A DNA stretch of 36,844 nucleotides from assembly GCF_020252405.1 (NCBI RefSeq), contig NZ_JADCDA010000027.1, positions 1-36,844 on the forward strand, read 5' to 3'. Source of the stretch: Aestuariivirga sp. Its GTDB lineage: Bacteria; Pseudomonadota; Alphaproteobacteria; Rhizobiales; Aestuariivirgaceae. The position numbers and the translations under genes were made by a program. Position 1 is the stretch's first letter, and each line of letters begins with the position of its first letter. The notes beneath the pieces are model-generated. The model searched no databases and was not told where the DNA came from. It saw only the letters and a list, made by a program, of their open reading frames with translations. Positions 17,043-27,258 of this stretch are shown here, in pieces.

Positions 17043-18635
17043 TTACTGCGAAGGGCCCGCCTGGCCGAGCTGAACGGCGGGCTCCGGGGGCATGAGCAGG
17101 CTGCCCTTGCCTTCGCGGTTGACGACCTGCATGTCGCCCTTGCCGGGGGCTGGTTCCTGAAGGCTGGGCGCCATCTGGGCGATGGCGAGGCGCTGGGGAT
17201 GCGGCGGCAACTCCTGGGCCTGAGCCTCGCCAGCGCCGGGCAGCATGAGGGCAACCGATACCGAACCGGCGGAGAACTGCTGCGGCGCGCCGTCACGGCG
17301 CACGGCCTTGTTCGTGTCGAACACCATCTGTGTCGGCCACCAGAACAGGCCGTCGCCAGAAGCCGGGTCGGTGATGGTGGGGATGGTGGGAACGTTTGGC
17401 GCGTCGCCGTTCTCGATGTCCTCCGTGAGGCTGGTCTTTTCAGCGGCGTTCGCTTCGAGCGAGGCGGTGTCCGTCATGCTCTCCGGTGCGATTACCACGC
17501 CCTGCGAGTTGCCAGCCAACGGCGAGGCGCGCTCGGTCGGATCGGGAGGCGGTGCCGAGGCCGGCTCAATCTTCATATTGACCGCGGCCATCATCAGCAC
17601 CTCGATCGGCCTGGGGCGCGGCTTCGGCGCTGGATAGCCCTGAGTCACCCCATCGGCATCGGCAACGGTGGCATGGGCGAGGGTGGCATCGGCGAGGGCG
17701 GCATCGGCGAGGGCGGCGATGTCCGCGGTGGTCTCCGGTTTGAGCCGGGGCTTGGCGGGAGGTGCGGCGGCGTCCTCGCTCATGCCGGCCAGTTCCTCGT
17801 CGTCGCCGTTCGAATAGGCGGTCTCAAGCGGGATTGTCTTCCTGGCGGAGAGCTGCTTGACATTTTCGGCATCGCCCTCTTCGTCACCCTCCATCTGGGA
17901 GGGGAGGCGCGCGGCGGTCGGGTCAGCCTCTGCGACCATGACGTCCGGAACGGCCTTCATGCCCTTCTTGTTGAGGCGCGCCCCCACCGTCTTGCGGTAG
18001 TCACGCATGATTTTGGCCATCTGATAGCTCGAGATGGCGGGACCCCAGTGGCGGACATTGCCGGAGTCGATGTGGAGGAAGCCGGTGGGGCCCGCGCCGG
18101 ACGAGTAATAGCCGACGCCGCCCACCTGGCGCACCAGCGCCGAATTGCGGATCTTGACGGTCGGAACGTCGGGGAAATAGAGGTCGATCGCCTGGCCCAC
18201 CATATGCTGGCTCTTTCGCGCCACGTTGCGACCGACCTTCTTGAGGAAGGCGTTGGTCTTGGGGCTGCGGTAGCCGCAGACGATGTGGATCGGCGCCTTG
18301 CTCCCCAGGTCGGCGTGGAGTTCCCACATGAGGTCGATGGTGCGGGGCGAGATGGTGATCACCTCGTTGCGGCGCCAGTCGCGCATCAGATAATTGATCT
18401 TCTTCATGGCGGACGGGATATAGCGGCCGTCCTTCATATAGGTGATGGTGAGACTTTCCCTGGTGTGCATGTGGTAGAGCGAGAGGGTGCGCGTCTCGCC
18501 GCCGGAATGAGCCGTGCCGCTCATGTTGAGAAACACGCCAGCGCCCATCGCCATGGCCACGACCGTGGTGGCGGCGAACTTTTTCCAGCGATTTAGTGCA
18601 TTGCGAAGTCCAGCTTGCCTGCAGTCCAAACCCAT
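17043..18635 (-). CDS. DUF882 (M15-type peptidase-like) cell-envelope protein
   Basis: 530 residues. Starting from ATG 18635 it has a short basic head and one hydrophobic anchor (AATTVVAMAMGAGVFLNMSG, residues 21-40). Residues about 50-215 are the DUF882/M15_2 domain, related to zinc D,D-/L,D-carboxypeptidases: HMHTRESLTITYM, HIVCGYRSPKTNAFL, SQHMVGQAIDLYFP and GFLHIDSGNVRHWGP give the His/Asp/His zinc set. The C-terminal 300 residues are long, Ala/Pro-rich and repetitive, unlike the compact family core, and are probably disordered. A TTG start at 18689 is possible but less good. It likely trims or binds peptidoglycan and lies next to an L,D-transpeptidase gene on the same strand. Confidence 0.85.
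   Translation of the reverse strand: MGLDCRQAGLRNALNRWKKFAATTVVAMAMGAGVFLNMSGTAHSGGETRTLSLYHMHTRESLTITYMKDGRYIPSAMKKINYLMRDWRRNEVITISPRTIDLMWELHADLGSKAPIHIVCGYRSPKTNAFLKKVGRNVARKSQHMVGQAIDLYFPDVPTVKIRNSALVRQVGGVGYYSSGAGPTGFLHIDSGNVRHWGPAISSYQMAKIMRDYRKTVGARLNKKGMKAVPDVMVAEADPTAARLPSQMEGDEEGDAENVKQLSARKTIPLETAYSNGDDEELAGMSEDAAAPPAKPRLKPETTADIAALADAALADATLAHATVADADGVTQGYPAPKPRPRPIEVLMMAAVNMKIEPASAPPPDPTERASPLAGNSQGVVIAPESMTDTASLEANAAEKTSLTEDIENGDAPNVPTIPTITDPASGDGLFWWPTQMVFDTNKAVRRDGAPQQFSAGSVSVALMLPGAGEAQAQELPPHPQRLAIAQMAPSLQEPAPGKGDMQVVNREGKGSLLMPPEPAVQLGQAGPSQ
17667..17711 (-). repeat. 15-base tandem repeat in the DUF882 gene
   Basis: Three near-perfect copies of a 15-base unit (plus-strand GGTGGCATCGGCGAG) with partial copies on either side. 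On the coding strand they give Ala-Leu-Ala-Asp-Ala-type pentapeptides in the disordered C-terminal region. The unit keeps the frame if copy number changes. Confidence 0.8.
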
Positions 18636-18898
18636 ACCCCACTTACGACCGGTGTTCCGGTTCCTCTGGCGCTTCGTCCAGCCCGCCAATCCCCTGCAAG
18701 GGTCGGCTTACACTGAAACCGCGTTTCAAACAAGAATGAGGCCGCCATGTGGCAGCATCGGGTCGATGGTAAATGGCTATGTTTAACAGGGGCTTAACGC
18801 AAGACCGGCGCGGGCTCAACAACTCAAGATTGAATCCATGCCCGTGATGATTACAACGTCTTCAGCGTTCCTCCACCGGACCGCGGCCCGGCCGGATT

Positions 18899-20809
18899 TC
18901 AGCGTTGCGCCACCAGCCTCGCCGTGCGGGCGTTTTCAAGCGGATTATCGCGGCCATAGATGTCGTTGAAGTAGACGATATTGCCCTGTTCGTCCGGCCA
19001 TGCGGTGAAATAGACGATGTGGACGGGAAGTTTCTGCTTCAGGCGCACCGTCTGGCTGGCCCTGCTTTCAACCTTGGCGGCGACCTCCTCCGGCGTCCAG
19101 CCGAGCACCACGGCGGCGAACTCCCGCGGGTTCTGGACGCGCACGCAGCCATGGCTGAAAGCGCGCACATCCTTCTCGAACAGCTCGCGCGAGGGCGTGT
19201 CGTGCATGTAGATGTTATGCGAATTGGGAAACAGGAACTTGATCTCGCCCAGCGCATTCTTGGCGCCCGGCGGCTGCTGGATGCCATAGGGCACCTTGGA
19301 TCCGTAGCTGCCCCAGCTTACCGAACGCGAGGACACCACCTTGCCTTGCCGGTTCACCACCTTGAAGCCCTGCTTGTCGAGATAGGCCGGGTCACGCCGG
19401 AGCTTCGGCAGATACTCATGCGCGATGATCGACGGCGGAACGCCCCAGGAGGGGTTGAACACCACCGTCTCCATCTCGTCGTTGAACACCGCCGTTTGGG
19501 TGTCGGGCTTGCCGACGATCACGCGGGTCCGCCACTCGGGCTTGCCGTCCTTCATCACGGTGGCCTGGAAGGCCGCCTGGTTGACGAACACATGGCGGCG
19601 CCCGAGGTCGCGCGGCAGCCAGCGGATGCGCTCCATGTTGACGAGAAGCTTGCCGACGCTGCCCGCCCCGCCGGACCCGTTGAGTGCGGCAACCGTCTGC
19701 GGGCCCAGCGCGCCCGTCACCTTGATCCCGGCCTGCTTCTGGAACAGGCGGAGCTGCTCCGAGGTCGCGGCATCAAGCGCCTCGGGGTCCGCCCCGCCGG
19801 GGGCCTCGGCGGTGAAGCCCAGTTCGGACAGGCGCGCCCGGACGGAGGGAATGCGTTCGTCAGCCTCGCCCTTCCTGACGATGGCGCCATCCGCAATCAT
19901 GACGTGCCGCGGCGCGGCCTGTTCGGCGCGAAGTTCCGCCAGAGCCTTCTTCATCGCGGCATAGGCGGGATGGGCGGGGTGCAGCGCCTGAAGATACTGA
20001 ACAGGGAAGGGCGAATTGCCGATGACATTGATAGCCTTGTCAGGCGCCACCCACGGCGGCTGCAGGTTATGGTAGCGCGACAGCCGGGCCGGATCGAACT
20101 GGCCGCCAGAAGCATCGTGCGCATAGCGCAGCGCCGCTGCCGCAAGGTCGATATCGAGCCGCGCCATTGCGGCGGGGTCGGCTTCAGGGAGCGGCGCGTC
20201 GAAGCCGGCAAGGCCGGTGGGCAGGTAGCTCTGCGGATCGAGGCCCTCATCGCCGGCCTGCGCCAGAAGCTTCAGCACGTCGCTTCCGCGCTCCGAAAGC
20301 TTGCCGCCCGAGAGCCAGATGGGGCGAAAGGAGCGCGCGGCATATTGCGCAACCAGCGCATCGCGCGCCGCCGGGAGAACCCGGACGGACGCGCCGCCGG
20401 AGACGAGCTGGTCATGGATCGCCGCCGCATCGGCCACGGCGGGGCGCGTCCGGCCGGGGCCGATGCCGGAGAGGGGAACGAGCTTCGGCGGCACATAGGT
20501 GAGATTGCCCATGCCGAGGCCCGGCACGCCGTCTTCGGGATCGGTGTCGGCGACCTCCGCGCGGCCGGGCGCGGCCTGCCTCTGTCTCCCACCGGCAAGC
20601 AAGGCGTCGTCCTTGGGGCTGCCGAAGCCGGGGCTGCGCCGCCTCGTGGCATTGCTGTCGGCGGCCTGATTGCCGAAGCCGCCGAACAGCGACTCGATGA
20701 ACCCGGGCCTTGGCCTCTTGCCGTTGTTCGCGGCTTCGGCCTGGGCCGCTCCGACGATCAGCACCGCGGCCACGGCGGCAAACATACCCGGCCTGACAAA
20801 CAACTTCAT
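18899..20809 (-). CDS. L,D-transpeptidase (YkuD family) with peptidoglycan-binding domain
   Basis: 636 residues. L,D-transpeptidases make 3-3 crosslinks in peptidoglycan or attach proteins to it, resisting most beta-lactams except carbapenems. From the ATG at 20809 (AGGTGA site upstream) there is a signal peptide (LFVRPGMFAAVAAVLIVGAAQA), a linker, a YcbB/LdtD-like scaffold (about 140-290), a PG-binding helical domain (SEQLRLFQKQAGIKVTGALG), then the YkuD catalytic domain with SHGCVRVQNP, His553 and nucleophile Cys555. The size and order resemble the large LdtD (YcbB) class. It lies upstream of the DUF882 gene on the same strand, 263 bases apart, so the two wall enzymes may be linked. Confidence 0.93.
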   Translation of the reverse strand: MKLFVRPGMFAAVAAVLIVGAAQAEAANNGKRPRPGFIESLFGGFGNQAADSNATRRRSPGFGSPKDDALLAGGRQRQAAPGRAEVADTDPEDGVPGLGMGNLTYVPPKLVPLSGIGPGRTRPAVADAAAIHDQLVSGGASVRVLPAARDALVAQYAARSFRPIWLSGGKLSERGSDVLKLLAQAGDEGLDPQSYLPTGLAGFDAPLPEADPAAMARLDIDLAAAALRYAHDASGGQFDPARLSRYHNLQPPWVAPDKAINVIGNSPFPVQYLQALHPAHPAYAAMKKALAELRAEQAAPRHVMIADGAIVRKGEADERIPSVRARLSELGFTAEAPGGADPEALDAATSEQLRLFQKQAGIKVTGALGPQTVAALNGSGGAGSVGKLLVNMERIRWLPRDLGRRHVFVNQAAFQATVMKDGKPEWRTRVIVGKPDTQTAVFNDEMETVVFNPSWGVPPSIIAHEYLPKLRRDPAYLDKQGFKVVNRQGKVVSSRSVSWGSYGSKVPYGIQQPPGAKNALGEIKFLFPNSHNIYMHDTPSRELFEKDVRAFSHGCVRVQNPREFAAVVLGWTPEEVAAKVESRASQTVRLKQKLPVHIVYFTAWPDEQGNIVYFNDIYGRDNPLENARTARLVAQR

Positions 20810-20916
20810 GGAATTCACCTGCACGGCTCACACGCTGGCCTCGTTCACAGCGCCAGCGCGACAGAAAGTCAAATCACACTCAATTGCAAGCCAATTGCGG
20901 GAGTTATGGATAGGTT

Positions 20917-22422
<1,506 letters not shown>

Positions 22423-22650
22423 GCGCCTGTGATTTTCTTCTTTATGTGTTACTTGCCGGGGACAAGGCGGCCCGGATGGAGCGTCCGGGCGCGGGCGACT
22501 CGCCTCTTCCTTGCTCCCAGCGTGACAGGGGAGGGTAAAGGCGGCGTTAATGGAGAGGCGCGTTTGGATACACCCGCAATCGATTGAATAAAGATTCCCT
22601 TTAAATCCTGTCATGGCGCGGCAGCTTGCTATAAGAAGACTGCGCAACCC

Positions 22651-22665
22651 GGAGGAGATCGCCTG
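22651..22665 (+). promoter_or_regulatory. Ribosome-binding site and probable CTG start of the metal ATPase
   Basis: GGAGGAGA at 22651-22658 is a near-perfect Shine-Dalgarno. Six bases after its GGAGGA core the in-frame codon is CTG (22663-22665). No ATG, GTG or TTG lies in frame between the upstream stop (22585-22587) and the TTG at 22684, which is too far (28 bases) from this site. Confidence 0.55.
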
Positions 22666-24474
22666 AACCCGATCCGCGTCAGTTTGTTCGTCATCGCGGC
22701 CGCCGGCCTTGGCGGCGGCCTCATCGCGCCCTTCGTGGGGCTGGCGGCCTTCCAGAGCTCAATCTGGGGGGTGGCGGCGGGTGCGGTGCTGGCAGTGCTG
22801 CTCTATGAGATCGTCACCTCGCTGCTCCGGGGCGAGGTGGGCCTCGATATCGTGGCCGGCCTGTCGATCTCCGCCGCACTCGCGTTCGGCGAGACGCTGG
22901 CGGCGGCTGTGGTGGCGCTGATGTATGCGGGAGGCCAGCTGCTGGAGGATTATGCGGCCAACCGGGCGCGGGCCGACATGAAGGCGCTGCTGGCGCGGGC
23001 GCCCAAGACGGCGCTGCGCTATCGCGACGGGCATCTGGCGGAGGTGGCGATCGATGCGATCCGCCCCGGCGACCGGCTGCTGATCCGCCAGGGCGACATC
23101 GTGCCCGCCGACGGACGGGTGAGCAATGGCCGGGCGCTCCTCGACATGGCGGCGCTGACGGGCGAATCCGTTCCTGTGAAGAGCCTCGAAGGCCAGGACG
23201 TGCAGTCGGGCGCTCGCTCGCTCGACACCGCCTTCGACATGGTGGCGACCAGGCCCGCCGCCGAGAGCACCTATGCCGGCATCGTGCGCCTCGTTCAGGC
23301 GGCCCAGGCGGCGAAAGCGCCCATGGTGCGGCTGGCCGACCGCTATGCCCTGGTGTTCCTCGCCGTCACCGTCGGGCTGGCGGGCGCCACGTGGTATTTC
23401 AGCGGCAGCCACATCCGCATGCTGGCGGTGCTGGTGTCGGCCACGCCGTGCCCGCTGATCCTCGCGGTGCCCGTCGCCATCATCGCCGGCATGGGCAAGG
23501 CGGCGCGGCGCGGCGTGCTGATGAAGGGCGGCCCGGTGCTGGAGACCATGGCGCGGGCCGCGAACCTCGTCATCGACAAGACGGGAACGCTCACCAAGGG
23601 CCGCGCCGAGCTTGCCGGCATCATCCCCACCGGGCAGTGGCAGCCTGACGAGATGCTGCGTATCGCGGCCTCCTTGGAGCAGGCCTCGGCGCATGTGACG
23701 GCGGCCTCGATCGTCGCTGCCGCGCAGGGACGCGGGATGACGCTGTCCTATCCCTCCGGGGTGCGCGAGACGGCGGGCGAGGGGGTGGAAGGGACCGTCG
23801 ATGGCCAGCATGTGGTCATCGGCGGGCATGACTTCGTGGCGGGCAAGCTCGCGCTTTCGCCTCTGCCGCGGCCCGAGCGCGAGGCCGGAACGACACTTGC
23901 GGCGTTGGCGGTGGCAGGCCGCCTCGCGGGGCATTTGCTGCTGGCCGATGCGGTGCGGCCCGAAACGCCGCTGGCGCTGGAAAAGCTTCGCCAGGCCGGC
24001 ATCAGGCGCATCGTTCTGGCGTCGGGCGATTCCCAGGCCGTGGTCGACCGGGTGGGCGAGGGGCTGGGCCTCGACCTGTTGCGCGGCGGGCTGAAACCGG
24101 AGGAGAAGGTCGCCATCGTTGCGGCCGAGCGGAAATCCGGCGTGACACTGATGGTGGGCGACGGCGTCAACGATGCGCCGGCATTGGCGGTTGCCGATGT
24201 CGGCATCTCGATGGGCGCCACGGGCTCGGCGGCCGCCACCGAGTCGGCCGATGCCGTGCTGCTGGTGGACGATCTCACCAGGCTCGCCGAGGGCCTGTCC
24301 ACCGCGCGGCGGGCACGCGCCATCGCGGTGCAGAGCGTGCTGGCGGGATTGGGCATGTCAATTGCGGCCATGCTCGCGGCGGCCTTCGGTTACATCACCG
24401 TGGTCCAGGGCGCGCTGCTGCAGGAGGCAATCGACGTCGCGGTGATTTTGAATGCGCTCCGCGCGTTGAAGTAG
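22663..24474 (+). CDS. P1B-type heavy-metal-translocating ATPase
   Basis: About 603 residues from the CTG, 596 from TTG 22684. P1B ATPases pump transition metals out of the cytoplasm. Seen in CTG numbering: actuator TGES (166-169), the transmembrane metal motif ATPCPLILAVP (TPC at 261-263), phosphorylation site DKTGTLTKG (Asp305) and hinge VGDGVNDAPAL. There is no N-terminal metal-binding domain. The usual His-Pro of the nucleotide domain reads His-Val (SAHVTAASIV). The TPC motif with QEAIDVAVILNALRA at the end recalls the P1B-5 (Ni/Fe) type, though the C-terminal hemerythrin of that group is absent. Metal is therefore uncertain. It is divergent from an orphan sigma-54 activator. Confidence 0.88.
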   Translation: MNPIRVSLFVIAAAGLGGGLIAPFVGLAAFQSSIWGVAAGAVLAVLLYEIVTSLLRGEVGLDIVAGLSISAALAFGETLAAAVVALMYAGGQLLEDYAANRARADMKALLARAPKTALRYRDGHLAEVAIDAIRPGDRLLIRQGDIVPADGRVSNGRALLDMAALTGESVPVKSLEGQDVQSGARSLDTAFDMVATRPAAESTYAGIVRLVQAAQAAKAPMVRLADRYALVFLAVTVGLAGATWYFSGSHIRMLAVLVSATPCPLILAVPVAIIAGMGKAARRGVLMKGGPVLETMARAANLVIDKTGTLTKGRAELAGIIPTGQWQPDEMLRIAASLEQASAHVTAASIVAAAQGRGMTLSYPSGVRETAGEGVEGTVDGQHVVIGGHDFVAGKLALSPLPRPEREAGTTLAALAVAGRLAGHLLLADAVRPETPLALEKLRQAGIRRIVLASGDSQAVVDRVGEGLGLDLLRGGLKPEEKVAIVAAERKSGVTLMVGDGVNDAPALAVADVGISMGATGSAAATESADAVLLVDDLTRLAEGLSTARRARAIAVQSVLAGLGMSIAAMLAAAFGYITVVQGALLQEAIDVAVILNALRALK

Positions 24475-24774
24475 GGCTCGACGTCCCCTCAATCATGACG
24501 GCACTTCGTCCTCTCCCGCAGCGCGGGAGAGGAAGGGGACCCAACGAAGTTGGGGGAGGTGAGGGGATGCGGTCTCCAAAGGGAATGGTGTGGCTTTGTC
24601 CCCTCATCTCCCCGTTGCGTTCCGCAACGGGTCCCTTCTTCTCCCGCTGAAGGAGCGGGAGAAGACGTGCGTTTGGCGCCGCCCTCTGACGTGACATCAA
24701 ATTCATCTGCCCCGGGTTGCCGAAGCCTGCTGCCTGCGCCATATCAGCTCCTCTCGTTTTGCGAAGGACGCCAC
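24475..24774. repeat. Intergenic cluster of three hairpins
   Basis: Three palindromes: CCTCTCCCGC 24510-24519 with GCGGGAGAGG 24523-24532; CCGTTGCG/CGCAACGG around 24612-24630; and CTTCTCCCGCT/AGCGGGAGAAG around 24638-24664. The arms resemble those of the terminal repeat at 50-82. The first could end the ATPase transcript (stop at 24474). No gene is seen here; the peptidase promoter should lie downstream of the hairpins. Confidence 0.7.
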
Positions 24775-26553
24775 ATGACCGCTGCTGCCCAGACGCTTGG
24801 ACCGCTTCCCGAATGGAACCTCGCCGATCTCTATGCCTCGCCCGAGGACCCGAAATTCGCGGCCGACATGAAGAAGGCCGGGGAACTGGCCAAGGCCTTC
24901 GCGGAGAAGTATCGCGGCACGCTCGCTTCGCTGTCGGGCGAACAGCTGGCGGCGGCGCTGAACGACTACGAGGCGCTGTCGGACCTTCTCGGCCGCACCG
25001 GCTCCTATGCGCAGCTTTACTATGTGGGTGACACCACCGACCCGCAGCGCGGCAAGTTCTATGGCGACGTGTCCGCCAGGCTCACCGAAATCTCGACGCT
25101 GCTCCTGTTCTTCGAGCTTGAGCTGAACCGCATCGACGACAAGGCTTTGGCCGAAGCGATGAAGGTTCCCGCACTTGCGCACTACAAGCCGTGGATCGAC
25201 AATCTGCGCATGGAGAAGCCCTACCAGCTGGACGACCGGCTGGAGGAGCTGTTCCTCGAAAAGTCGCAGACATCGTCTGCCGCCTTCAACCGGCTGTTCG
25301 ACGAGACCATGGCGGGCCTGCGCTTCGAGGTCGATGGCGAGAAGCTGACCCTCGAACCCACCCTCAACATGATGCAGAGCCCGGACGAGGCGGTGCGCAG
25401 GAAGGGTGCGGAGGCGCTGGCCAGAACCTTCGGCGAGAACGTCAAGCTGTTCACGCTGATCACCAACACGCTGGCCAGGGACAAGGAGATCTCCGACCGC
25501 TGGCGCGGCTTCAAGGACATCTCCGACGCGCGGCATCTGTCGAACCGCGTGGAGCCCGAGGTGGTGGCGGCACTGGTCGAATCCGTGCGCCGCAATTACG
25601 AGAAGATCTCGCACCGCTATTACCGCATGAAGGCCAGGTGGCTGGGCAAGGACAAGCTCATGCACTGGGACCGCAATGCGCCGCTGCCGGCGGAAGACAC
25701 GCGCGAGGTGCCGTGGGCGGACGCGCGGGAGACGGTTTTGTCCGCCTACGGACAATTCGCGCCCGAGATGGCGGCGATCGCCAGGACCTTTTTCGACAGG
25801 CGCTGGATCGACGCGCCGTCGCGGCCCGGCAAGGCGCCGGGCGCCTTCGCGCATCCCACCGTTCCGTCGGCGCACCCTTACGTGCTCTTGAATTATCTGG
25901 GCAAGACCAGGGACGTGATGACGCTGGCGCATGAGCTGGGCCATGGCGTGCACCAGGTGCTGGCCGCAAGCCAGGGCGCGCTCATGGCCCAGACACCGCT
26001 GACACTGGCGGAGACGGCGAGCGTGTTCGGCGAGATGCTCACCTTCCAGGCGCTGCTGGTCAAGATCACGGAGCCGAAGAAGCGCAAGGCGCTTCTGGCG
26101 TCGAAGGTCGAGGACATGATCAACACGGTGGTGCGCCAGATCGCCTTCTACACCTTCGAGCGCAAGGTGCATGAGGCGCGCAAGGAAGGCGAGCTGACGC
26201 CAGATCGGATCAACGCCATCTGGATTGAGGTGCAGCACGAGAGCCTTGGCGATGCCATCCTGTTCGGGCCGGGCTACGAGACCTTCTGGACCTATATCCC
26301 GCACTTCATCCACTCGCCCTTCTATGTCTATGCCTATGCCTTCGGCGACTGCCTGGTGAACTCGCTCTATGCCCGCTACCGCGAGAGTGCGCAGGGCTTC
26401 CAGGACAAGTATTTCGAGATGCTGAAGGCCGGCGGCACCAAGCACCACTCCGACCTGCTGCGGCCCTTCGGCCTCGACGCGGCGGACCCGCAATTCTGGG
26501 ACAAGGGGCTTTCGGTGATCTCCGGCATGATCGACGAGCTGGAGAAGATGTGA
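24775..26553 (+). CDS. pepF: M3 family oligoendopeptidase F
   Basis: 592 residues, typical for PepF, a cytoplasmic zinc peptidase cutting peptides of about 7-17 residues. The metal motif HELGH is complete (His386, Glu387, His390 within TLAHELGHGVHQ) and the third ligand Glu follows in LTLAETASVFGEM. The C-terminal region has FIHSPFYVYAYAFGDCLV as in M3B enzymes. The ATG at 24775 has GAAGGA upstream; the frame is open from 24550 but that leader is repeat sequence. It stands alone, without an obvious operon partner. In the cell it probably degrades peptides from proteolysis or uptake. Confidence 0.94.
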   Translation: MTAAAQTLGPLPEWNLADLYASPEDPKFAADMKKAGELAKAFAEKYRGTLASLSGEQLAAALNDYEALSDLLGRTGSYAQLYYVGDTTDPQRGKFYGDVSARLTEISTLLLFFELELNRIDDKALAEAMKVPALAHYKPWIDNLRMEKPYQLDDRLEELFLEKSQTSSAAFNRLFDETMAGLRFEVDGEKLTLEPTLNMMQSPDEAVRRKGAEALARTFGENVKLFTLITNTLARDKEISDRWRGFKDISDARHLSNRVEPEVVAALVESVRRNYEKISHRYYRMKARWLGKDKLMHWDRNAPLPAEDTREVPWADARETVLSAYGQFAPEMAAIARTFFDRRWIDAPSRPGKAPGAFAHPTVPSAHPYVLLNYLGKTRDVMTLAHELGHGVHQVLAASQGALMAQTPLTLAETASVFGEMLTFQALLVKITEPKKRKALLASKVEDMINTVVRQIAFYTFERKVHEARKEGELTPDRINAIWIEVQHESLGDAILFGPGYETFWTYIPHFIHSPFYVYAYAFGDCLVNSLYARYRESAQGFQDKYFEMLKAGGTKHHSDLLRPFGLDAADPQFWDKGLSVISGMIDELEKM

Positions 26554-26650
26554 CGGTCAGCTATCAAATTTTTGTGATCAAGACGATTCAGATGGACGAT
26601 ATCCGCAGGAAATGCTGACCTTACGTCATTATTGTGGGAGGGGGAAGCAG

Positions 26651-27208
26651 ATGTCTTTGAATTTGCGTGTTTTTGGGCCTGTGGTTCTTGTCATGTCCCT
26701 TGGTCTTGCGGGTGGTGCCGAGGCCGGGCTCTGCGACAAGGGCAACTTGAGCAAGCGTACCGCCTGCCTCAGCAAAGAGGTCGCCTACCTCACGGTCCAG
26801 CACAAGAAGACCGCTGATGAACTGGCTGCGCTCCAGGCGCAGCTTCCCGGACTTTTGCTGGCAGGCGTTCCGGTCGGCACCGTGTTGGCCTGGAAATCGA
26901 ATAGTACGGTTAAGCCTGAGGGCTGGGAATTTCTCGACGAGATGGATGGCCGGTGGCTGGTCGGAACGTCTGATCCGACCAAGGTGGGGGAGGTATTGAA
27001 TGAAAGCCGCGGTGATGTGTCCGTTGCCTTCCAGACGGGCGGGGCGACTGGCGGGCACAACTGGAATTTTGGCGACACCGACAACAAAACGCCAGAGGCA
27101 ACCGGGCTTGATCATGCGCACAGCGGAAGCTTGACGATCTCCCCCGATCATCAAAAGGCCCTGTATCCGCCCAGCATGAAGGTCCGTTTCATCATTAAGG
27201 TGAAGTGA
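26651..27208 (+). CDS. Secreted protein with phage tail-collar-like domain
   Basis: 185 residues with a strong GGGAGGGGGA site before ATG 26651. A signal peptide (SLNLRVFGPVVLVMSLGLAGG, cut near AEA/G) is followed by two cysteines (Cys28, Cys39), a short coiled-coil helix (about 40-66) and a C-terminal domain (72-185). That domain has the order of phage tail collar / microcystin-dependent proteins: VPVGTVLAW, PEGWEFLDEMDGRWLVGTS, a GGATGGHNW stretch, LDHAHSGSLT, and YPPSMKVRFIIKVK. Such domains are usually in tail fibres; a Sec-exported single-gene version is unusual. The base composition is visibly less GC-rich than its neighbours, and it has no phage genes around it, so it may have been acquired. 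Function unknown. Confidence 0.7.
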   Translation: MSLNLRVFGPVVLVMSLGLAGGAEAGLCDKGNLSKRTACLSKEVAYLTVQHKKTADELAALQAQLPGLLLAGVPVGTVLAWKSNSTVKPEGWEFLDEMDGRWLVGTSDPTKVGEVLNESRGDVSVAFQTGGATGGHNWNFGDTDNKTPEATGLDHAHSGSLTISPDHQKALYPPSMKVRFIIKVK

Positions 27209-27258
27209 AACTGCAAGAGCGTCTTCCGTCACCGGACCAGAACCCGCAGTTTCTTTTG
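27206..27258 (+). terminator. Possible weak terminator after the collar-domain gene
   Basis: AAACTGC (27208-27214) pairs with GCAGTTT (27246-27252), followed by CTTTTG. The loop is long (31 bases) and the T-run short, so this is tentative. Confidence 0.35.

Noticed and set aside
17640..17730. CRISPR-like array
   Set aside because: The repeats are 15-base tandem units without spacers and lie within a coding frame.
17031..18596. A 521-codon open frame antisense to the DUF882 gene
   Set aside because: Gly/His/Arg-rich shadow without motifs; it crosses the gapR terminator side and opposes a gene with clear family signatures.
24703..26493. A 596-codon open frame antisense to pepF
   Set aside because: No motif and biased composition; the opposite strand has the complete HELGH peptidase.
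26651..27208. Prophage remnant
   Set aside because: Only one collar-like domain is present; no integrase, capsid, terminase or tail genes and no att-like repeats flank it.
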